Assembly (NCBI GenBank): GCA_023151315.1
Contig: JAKLJE010000003.1
Location: 163,458-203,637 of the forward strand
From: Bacteroidia bacterium
GTDB lineage: Bacteria; Bacteroidota; Bacteroidia; Palsa-965
Direction: 5' to 3'
DNA length: 40,180 bases
In this document: positions 35,640-40,180 of the stretch, piece after piece
Layout of the letters: every line of letters starts with the position of its first letter
Numbering within the stretch: the first letter of the stretch is position 1
Position numbers and translations under genes: made by a program
Notes under the pieces: generated by a model
What the model saw: only the letters and a program-made list of their open reading frames with translations
Told to the model about the DNA's origin: nothing
Databases searched by the model: none

Positions 35640-35825
35640 ATGGAAATGTTGTCTCTGATCTTATTGCTGTGCATTGCAGGACTGATCATAGCCGGAATGG
35701 TTCTGCCGGTTGAATTTCACATTGCGGAACCTGAAGATCAATTCGAGGATGAACGCGCGATGTATGAAGACAGTTTTACGGAAATCCACGCAGCAGGTAA
35801 AGCCGCAAGGACATCAGTAATGTAA
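35640..35825 (+). CDS. Small single-pass membrane protein, convergently overlapping the PAP2-like gene
   Basis: A 61-residue ORF starting at ATG 35640: one strong hydrophobic helix at the N-terminus (MLSLILLLCIAGLIIAGMVL), then an acidic tail (AEPEDQFEDERAMYEDSFTE). The protein-like charge distribution and the position after the ACP phosphodiesterase terminator favour a real gene. Its last 88 bases overlap the 3' end of the convergent PAP2-like gene. No clear promoter is seen (GATTTTTG at about 35617 is one mismatch from the -7 consensus). It matches nothing I recognise, and it could be a chance ORF. Confidence 0.4.
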   Translation: MEMLSLILLLCIAGLIIAGMVLPVEFHIAEPEDQFEDERAMYEDSFTEIHAAGKAARTSVM

Positions 35826-36367
35826 TGCACGCGCTGTTGAACCAGCAATGCAGCTGTTATTATTGCAGCGATTATTACTGCTGTTCGGATTTTAGGTGAA
35901 CGCGTGAAGAAGGCGATAATCAGAATAGTCGCAACGTGGCCGGAGAAGAAAAGATCTTTCAGATTCGGTCGTCCGTTGTAGAATGTGAGTTTCAGAAACG
36001 GATCTTCCAGCGGGATGATTTCGGGTGCCGGTTCCAGAGGAACAATCAACAGAAATACACCTCTCAGAATTTGCATGATTGTATAAGCAATCAGTAACCT
36101 GTAAATATTTTCCGGTGATTTTCTGAACTGATACAGAGTAAACAGTACGCAGGAGTACGTTAAAGTGAAAACCGGAATAGAAAAGTTGTGAGGATTGCCA
36201 AGGAATTCGCTTGCCCATGTTTCAATAATGAAACCTTTTCGTTCTTCGGTCCAAGCGAGTGTGAGGAAAACGAATGCAAACATCGCCGCCATCGCAACTC
36301 CGAGAATGTAAAATCGTTTTCTCGAATTGCGGTCTGAAAAAACTTCTTTCCAGGACGGTTCCGACAT
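35738..36367 (-). CDS. PAP2/sphingomyelin-synthase-like integral membrane protein
   Basis: A 209-residue polytopic membrane protein with about six hydrophobic segments. Its active-site motifs resemble the PAP2_C / sphingomyelin-synthase family: LRGVFLLIVPLEPAP (residues 101-115), DLFFSGH with H144, and RVHYITD with H181 and D185. Together these give the H-H-D triad of lipid phosphatases and phosphocholine/phosphoethanolamine transferases. It could hydrolyse or transfer a lipid headgroup; the direction and substrate cannot be told. It is the last gene of the M61/kinase/regulator operon, starting 2 bases after the regulator stop. Its 3' end overlaps a small convergent ORF by 88 bases. Confidence 0.75.
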   Translation of the reverse strand: MSEPSWKEVFSDRNSRKRFYILGVAMAAMFAFVFLTLAWTEERKGFIIETWASEFLGNPHNFSIPVFTLTYSCVLFTLYQFRKSPENIYRLLIAYTIMQILRGVFLLIVPLEPAPEIIPLEDPFLKLTFYNGRPNLKDLFFSGHVATILIIAFFTRSPKIRTAVIIAAIITAALLVQQRVHYITDVLAALPAAWISVKLSSYIARSSSN

Positions 36368-36369
36368 TA

Positions 36370-37089
36370 TTACAGACTCATCATTTCCTTGAGTTTCACT
36401 GCTTGTCTGCGGGAAATTTCCACTGATTCTCCGCCTTTAAGCTTCACCAGTAAACCGCCGTTAAACCAGCTTTCAATATTTTCAATCCATTGCAGATTGA
36501 TGATGTGCTTTCTGCTCGCACGGAAGAATGTTTTATTGCTGAGTCGCTCATCAAGGTAGTTGAGAGAACGCAGAATCAGCGGGCGCTGGGTCCCGAAAAA
36601 TAATCGAACGTAATTGCCCTCGGATTCGAACAAACGAACATCGCCCAGTTTTACGAACCAGCATTTTTCTCCGTCTTTAACAAATACCTGATCAGCTTCC
36701 GTTAGAGCGTTGGCTTTGTTCTGCGGATCTTCGTTCTTTCTGATTTTCTCACTCACTTTCTTGATAGCATCTGAAAGTCGCGCGCCCTGAACCGGCTTCA
36801 ACAGATAATCCAGTGCATTCACTTCAAAAGCTTTCAACGCATACTCATCGTGCGCGGTAACGAAAATCACTTCCGGTACAAAAGTGATTTCCTCGAGCAG
36901 ATCAAATCCCGTTTTCCCCGGCATTTGAATGTCAAGAAAGATCACGTCCGGTCGCACGTTGTTAATGGTTTCCACGGCGGACTTCACATCAGCGCATTCC
37001 CCGGCGATTTCAATTCCCGGATAAGTAGCAAGCATGGATTTCAATTCCTGTCTCGCCAAACGTTCGTCATCTACAATTACTGCTTTCAT
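36370..37089 (-). CDS. LytTR family response regulator of the M61 operon
   Basis: A 239-residue regulator. The receiver domain has acidic D7-D8, phospho-acceptor D53 (IFLDIQMPGKTGFDLL), T78 and K98 (YLLKPV). The LytTR DNA-binding domain is at residues about 140-239 (CWFVKLGDVRLFESEGNYVR, FRASRKHIINLQWIE, ISRRQAVKLKEMM). Coupled to the kinase by ATGA overlap. The target operator is probably in the operon promoter, which lies beyond the right window edge. It is distinct from, but the same class as, the regulator at 27093. Confidence 0.95.
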   Translation of the reverse strand: MKAVIVDDERLARQELKSMLATYPGIEIAGECADVKSAVETINNVRPDVIFLDIQMPGKTGFDLLEEITFVPEVIFVTAHDEYALKAFEVNALDYLLKPVQGARLSDAIKKVSEKIRKNEDPQNKANALTEADQVFVKDGEKCWFVKLGDVRLFESEGNYVRLFFGTQRPLILRSLNYLDERLSNKTFFRASRKHIINLQWIENIESWFNGGLLVKLKGGESVEISRRQAVKLKEMMSL

Positions 37090-38153
37090 GAGTTAGCGTT
37101 TTTATGAATGTTCAATCGTGTTAATACTGTTTTGTGATCGGAGTTACCGATACTGAATTCCGCACGCGTACCGTAAAGAAGTTCCAGTCGCTCCAAAGTA
37201 TTTTTTATTCCGAATCCCGATTCAGGTTTAGCGGATGCATCATAATACCCGGAATTCTCCAGTTCGATATTCAAATCAGTTTCCGAATTTCTGATGGTGA
37301 TTTTCAGGTCGCCTCCTTCAGGCAATTTGGAAATGCCATGCTTGATGCAGTTTTCAACCAACGTCTGCAACATCAATGGTGGGAATTCAAAAGATTCACA
37401 TCCGGAATCAACATTCCACGTCATGCGAAGTCTTTCTTCCATACGTGCTGATTCAAGATGGAGATAAGCGCGTACAACTTCCAGTTCCTGTCCTAGCGGA
37501 ATCAATTTATGTTTGCCCGCTTGCAATGTGCTTCTGAGTAGTGATGATAATTGTGTAATCGCTTCTTTTGATTTTGCCGGACTCTCATCCACAAGTGCGC
37601 GGATTACGTTCATGGCATTGAACATGAAGTGCGGATTCAATTGCGACTTCAGTCTGTTCAATTCCGTTTCGGTTCTCAGAGCTTCCCAACGAAGATTTTC
37701 AATTTCCGCCTTTCTGTAGTTTTCAACGGTAATGATCAGATAGTACATGGAGCTCCAAATGGTAAATGCCAAACCGAAACTCGCTGCAGTGCGCAACCAA
37801 CGCGATAAATTGAATACAACTTCGCTGTTTCCTGACGCGAATAGTTCATATGCCCACGAAAGCGTTGCCATTGCTGCACTCATCAACACTACCATCATTG
37901 CAATACGCGGAATGGCTTGTACATTGGATAATTTCAGCCAATCGTTTTTAATAATAACGCTACGCAGAATTTCAGTCAATCCCGTGCAGGCCAGCCACGC
38001 AATCAGTAACCAATAGATGATTGAAGTGGAGAGCGTATCTCCCAAATACAATATGATTCCGTTCAGTAAAATATACAGCGCCCAACCACCGCTCTGGAAC
38101 CACCAGTACCAGGAACGGAAGGAAAAATTCTGATCGGGTTGCGCTGCACTCAT
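37086..38153 (-). CDS. LytS-type sensor histidine kinase of the M61 operon
   Basis: A 355-residue membrane kinase with four hydrophobic N-terminal segments (GGWALYILLNGIILYLG; TSIIYWLLIAWLACTGLTE; IPRIAMMVVLMSAAMATLSW; AASFGLAFTIWSSMYYLIIT), a coiled linker rich in E, L and R, and the His_kinase core. QLNPHFMFNAMN holds the phospho-accepting His; TLVENCIKHG is the N-box; SGFGIKNTLERL is the G-box. There is no extracytoplasmic sensor domain. It starts 2 bases after the M61 stop and overlaps the regulator start, indicating coupled expression with the peptidase. Confidence 0.95.
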   Translation of the reverse strand: MSAAQPDQNFSFRSWYWWFQSGGWALYILLNGIILYLGDTLSTSIIYWLLIAWLACTGLTEILRSVIIKNDWLKLSNVQAIPRIAMMVVLMSAAMATLSWAYELFASGNSEVVFNLSRWLRTAASFGLAFTIWSSMYYLIITVENYRKAEIENLRWEALRTETELNRLKSQLNPHFMFNAMNVIRALVDESPAKSKEAITQLSSLLRSTLQAGKHKLIPLGQELEVVRAYLHLESARMEERLRMTWNVDSGCESFEFPPLMLQTLVENCIKHGISKLPEGGDLKITIRNSETDLNIELENSGYYDASAKPESGFGIKNTLERLELLYGTRAEFSIGNSDHKTVLTRLNIHKNANS

Positions 38154-38155
38154 GA

Positions 38156-40003
38156 TTACTTGTTGATCCAGGCTTTACGGATTTTCAGTTGTGCAGGAGT
38201 AGCATTCTCCAGAGGAGCCATATAATATTTCACGTTCTTCTCGATGGGCTGAAATCTTCCGTAAAGCGATTGATTCACGTACTTGCCTTCGCTGTTTTTT
38301 CGCTTCACTTTTACCTTCATTTCATCCCCGGGTTTGAGATCTTTCTCAATGGCTTTCAACTGATCACCCGCCGTAGTTGATTTAATTTTTTTACCATTGA
38401 TGGAAACAAGTACATCGCCTTCCATATAGCCCATCTCTTTACCGAATGCATTCGGATCTTTCTTGTACAATACAACACGGTTCAGACTGTCCACACGATA
38501 ACCGTAACCTCCGAGAGGATCGCTGATCACAATTGTTTTTCTGCGCTTGTATTCAATGCCGGCATAACCCAAACACTCTTCATACGGAAGCGGCTCTGCT
38601 CCGATAACATGCTTATTGAAAAACGTTCCGATTTCAGGATATGTTAATCGCACTATATCACTGAATAGAGAATCATCCACGAACGACTTGTCTTTCCCGT
38701 ATTTCTTTGCGAGGTCACGCATCAATTCCTGTGTGCCGTACGCTCCGTCTGAAAGAAATCGCAACTTCAGATCAAGACACATTGCAATGAGCGCGCCCTT
38801 CTGATAAACATTCAGGTATTGATCTTCGGTTTCGCCAAGACATTTTTTGCTCATGTCAGTGAAAGACATTTCATCGTCAAACTGCTGCGAGCGTGAAATC
38901 TTTTCCGACATCACACCAAAGAAGGTTTCCATTGACATATTCCCGTATTTCACCTGAACGTGGTGTGCAGAATACTCCGTCAATCCTTCGTACATCCACA
39001 GGTGTTGCGACATCTTCGGATTGTTATAATCGAACTCGCCGATTTCAAATGAGTGTATATTCAACGGCGTAACAATGTGGAAGAATTCATGCGCTGCAAC
39101 ATCTTTAATTGTTTGAGCTATCAGTGAGGGATTCATTTCAATCAATGTATACATCGACGAATACGAATGTTCAAGCGCTCCGTAAGATCCGCTGTTGAAT
39201 CCGCGGGAATTCCCTGTGAGATAGATAATGAATGCATATTTCTTCACGGGAAGTGTTCCGCCGAGATACAGACTTTGTGCACGAAGAATTCCATCCAGAC
39301 TATCAGCCACAAAACGTGATGTAACCAATTTATTCGGAGAATAAACAGAGATCAGAATATCACTTCCTCCAATGTTCAGGTGTGTTGTATCCGGGCGACA
39401 ATACATGATCGGACTGTCAACCAGTTCCATGTAATTGGAAACCTGATACGTGTCTTCATTTCCGGTTGTAGTGATCTCAGATAAACCGGTTGCACCGTAC
39501 ATCTGAGCCGGACGTTTTACTTTGATTTCGTAGGCATTCTTTTTCAGCTCATCAAAGTATCCGAAGAAACCATGATTGTTGAGAACGAAGTTTGAATCTT
39601 CAATGTTGGTTCCTGCAGGTTCGAAGATGAAATTGTTCTTCTGCTTCGTGTCCCATGTGTCTTCAACGTCATAAGTAATTTCGTAAAGCGATTTTGCATT
39701 CTTAATCTTGAAAGAATTGCGATCAACCGATTCTACAGGCAACTCTTTTCCTGATTTATCCTTCGCTTTGAATTCACTTATGAATCTTCCGAAATTGTAC
39801 ACTTTGTACGTGCCCGGAACAATAGCGGGAAATCTGTAAATCACACTGTCGGAATTGATCACAGGTGTAACCAGCTTCACCGTCAGTTTGTCGTCATGAA
39901 CTGCATTCAGATCCAGACTGAATTGGTATTTGTTACTCTGTTGTGCAAAAAGTGCAGCAACAAAGAAAAGCGATGCGAATAAAGAGAGAATTCGTTTGGT
40001 CAT
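38156..40003 (-). CDS. M61 family (glycyl aminopeptidase-like) metallopeptidase with PDZ domain
   Basis: A 615-residue secreted peptidase. ATG 40003 is chosen: it starts a signal peptide (MTKRILSLFASLFFVAALFA) and overlaps the stop of the upstream gene by one base (TAATG). The longer frame to 40120 lies inside that gene. An N-terminal beta domain is followed by the catalytic M61 domain, with zinc motif H305-EFF-H309 and the downstream glutamate E339 in MYEGLTEYSAHHV. A PDZ domain lies in the last 130 residues (GYRVDSLNRVVLYKKDPNAF, GYMEGDVLVSINGKKI, LKPGDEMKVKVKR). Probably periplasmic. The substrate is unknown. Operon with a LytS/LytTR pair and the PAP2-like gene. Confidence 0.93.
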   Translation of the reverse strand: MTKRILSLFASLFFVAALFAQQSNKYQFSLDLNAVHDDKLTVKLVTPVINSDSVIYRFPAIVPGTYKVYNFGRFISEFKAKDKSGKELPVESVDRNSFKIKNAKSLYEITYDVEDTWDTKQKNNFIFEPAGTNIEDSNFVLNNHGFFGYFDELKKNAYEIKVKRPAQMYGATGLSEITTTGNEDTYQVSNYMELVDSPIMYCRPDTTHLNIGGSDILISVYSPNKLVTSRFVADSLDGILRAQSLYLGGTLPVKKYAFIIYLTGNSRGFNSGSYGALEHSYSSMYTLIEMNPSLIAQTIKDVAAHEFFHIVTPLNIHSFEIGEFDYNNPKMSQHLWMYEGLTEYSAHHVQVKYGNMSMETFFGVMSEKISRSQQFDDEMSFTDMSKKCLGETEDQYLNVYQKGALIAMCLDLKLRFLSDGAYGTQELMRDLAKKYGKDKSFVDDSLFSDIVRLTYPEIGTFFNKHVIGAEPLPYEECLGYAGIEYKRRKTIVISDPLGGYGYRVDSLNRVVLYKKDPNAFGKEMGYMEGDVLVSINGKKIKSTTAGDQLKAIEKDLKPGDEMKVKVKRKNSEGKYVNQSLYGRFQPIEKNVKYYMAPLENATPAQLKIRKAWINK

Positions 40004-40180
40004 TATCGGTAAAGTTTTTTGAAGTCCCATTTGTAAATGAACATAAACACCAGGAGGAACAGCGGAAGTTGCAGCAATTGCAAAGTGTCTAAAGTTGCGT
40101 CCGGACTGTTCTGTCTCCATATGGTGAACGCTTGAATAGCGCTATTGTCGTTGGTAATTACTATTGTGCCGAAAAGATTA
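40003..40180 (-). CDS. C-terminal part of an integral membrane protein, cut by the right window edge
   Basis: An open frame of 58 codons enters at the right edge and ends in TAA at 40005-40003, overlapping the M61 start. The visible protein is polar at first (FGTIVITNDNSAIQAF, TIWRQNSPDATLDTLQ). It then has a hydrophobic helix (LLQLPLFLLVFMFIYKW) and a short basic tail (DFKKLYR), a common ending of membrane proteins. No other motif is visible, so the family cannot be named. It was recognised because the one-base overlap with M61 matches the tight spacing of the rest of this operon. Confidence 0.65.
   Translation of the reverse strand, partial: NLFGTIVITNDNSAIQAFTIWRQNSPDATLDTLQLLQLPLFLLVFMFIYKWDFKKLYR

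Noticed and set aside
40004-40120. In-frame N-terminal extension of the M61 peptidase
   Set aside because: The segment codes, in another frame, for the end of the upstream membrane protein, and a normal signal peptide begins at ATG 40003.
1-40180. CRISPR arrays, tRNA/rRNA genes, insertion sequences, integrase, attachment sites
   Set aside because: Looked for on both strands by eye; no regularly spaced short repeats, clover-leaf sequences, transposase or integrase motifs were found.

Overview
The window reads as chromosomal DNA from a member of the Bacteroidota (Flavobacteriia/Sphingobacteriia-like; finer placement is not possible from this alone). Four observations support this. There are three surface proteins with the type IX secretion (T9SS) type B 'gliding motility-associated' C-terminal domain, next to a PorP/SprF-type outer-membrane protein and a PorE-like OmpA protein. 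There is a TonB-dependent receptor with a carboxypeptidase-regulatory-like N-terminal domain. There are two LytS/LytTR two-component pairs. Several gene starts are preceded by the Bacteroidota -7 promoter element TAnnTTTG. No tRNA, rRNA, CRISPR array, insertion sequence or phage gene was seen, and no stretch over 300 bases lacks a gene.

Layout. 1-1113 (-): N-terminal part of a beta-propeller-repeat secreted protein, running off the left edge. 1234-8080 (+): a small membrane-anchored protein, then a tight T9SS trio (1050-aa PKD adhesin, PorP/SprF, PorE-like OmpA protein). 8091-9624 (-): two SAM-dependent methyltransferases. 9639-13631 (-): 2-oxoglutarate dehydrogenase E2 and E1 (odhB, odhA). 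13682-14393 (-): a thioredoxin-like [2Fe-2S] ferredoxin and an overlapping unknown gene. 14469-18566 (-): two more T9SS type B surface proteins. 18761-25296: M20 dipeptidase with a clear terminator, LEA14-like lipoprotein, membrane-bound M90 peptidase, DUF255/YyaL protein and a YD-repeat-like exported protein. 25312-27083 (+): an AT-richer two-gene cassette, an OLD/RecF-like AAA ATPase overlapping a DUF4276 (TOPRIM-like) gene, which looks horizontally acquired and defence-like. 27093-31242 (-): TonB-dependent receptor, LytS-type kinase and LytTR regulator as one operon. A matching pair of LytTR-type direct repeats lies upstream. 31340-34901 (-): TolC, HlyD/MacA-type adaptor and tsaB. 34964-35825 (+): ACP phosphodiesterase and a small membrane peptide. 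35738-40180 (-): a very tight operon of a partial membrane protein, M61 peptidase, LytS-type kinase, LytTR regulator and a PAP2/sphingomyelin-synthase-like membrane protein.

How it works together. The left and middle parts supply T9SS outer-membrane and periplasmic components and their likely cargo. Two independent LytS/LytTR systems are each wired to a cell-envelope gene: one to a TonB receptor with a visible candidate operator, one to an M61 peptidase and a lipid-phosphatase-like protein. The strongest candidates for undescribed biology are the AAA/DUF4276 cassette, the LytTR-controlled TonB receptor operon, and the N-terminal module shared by the two PKD adhesins.
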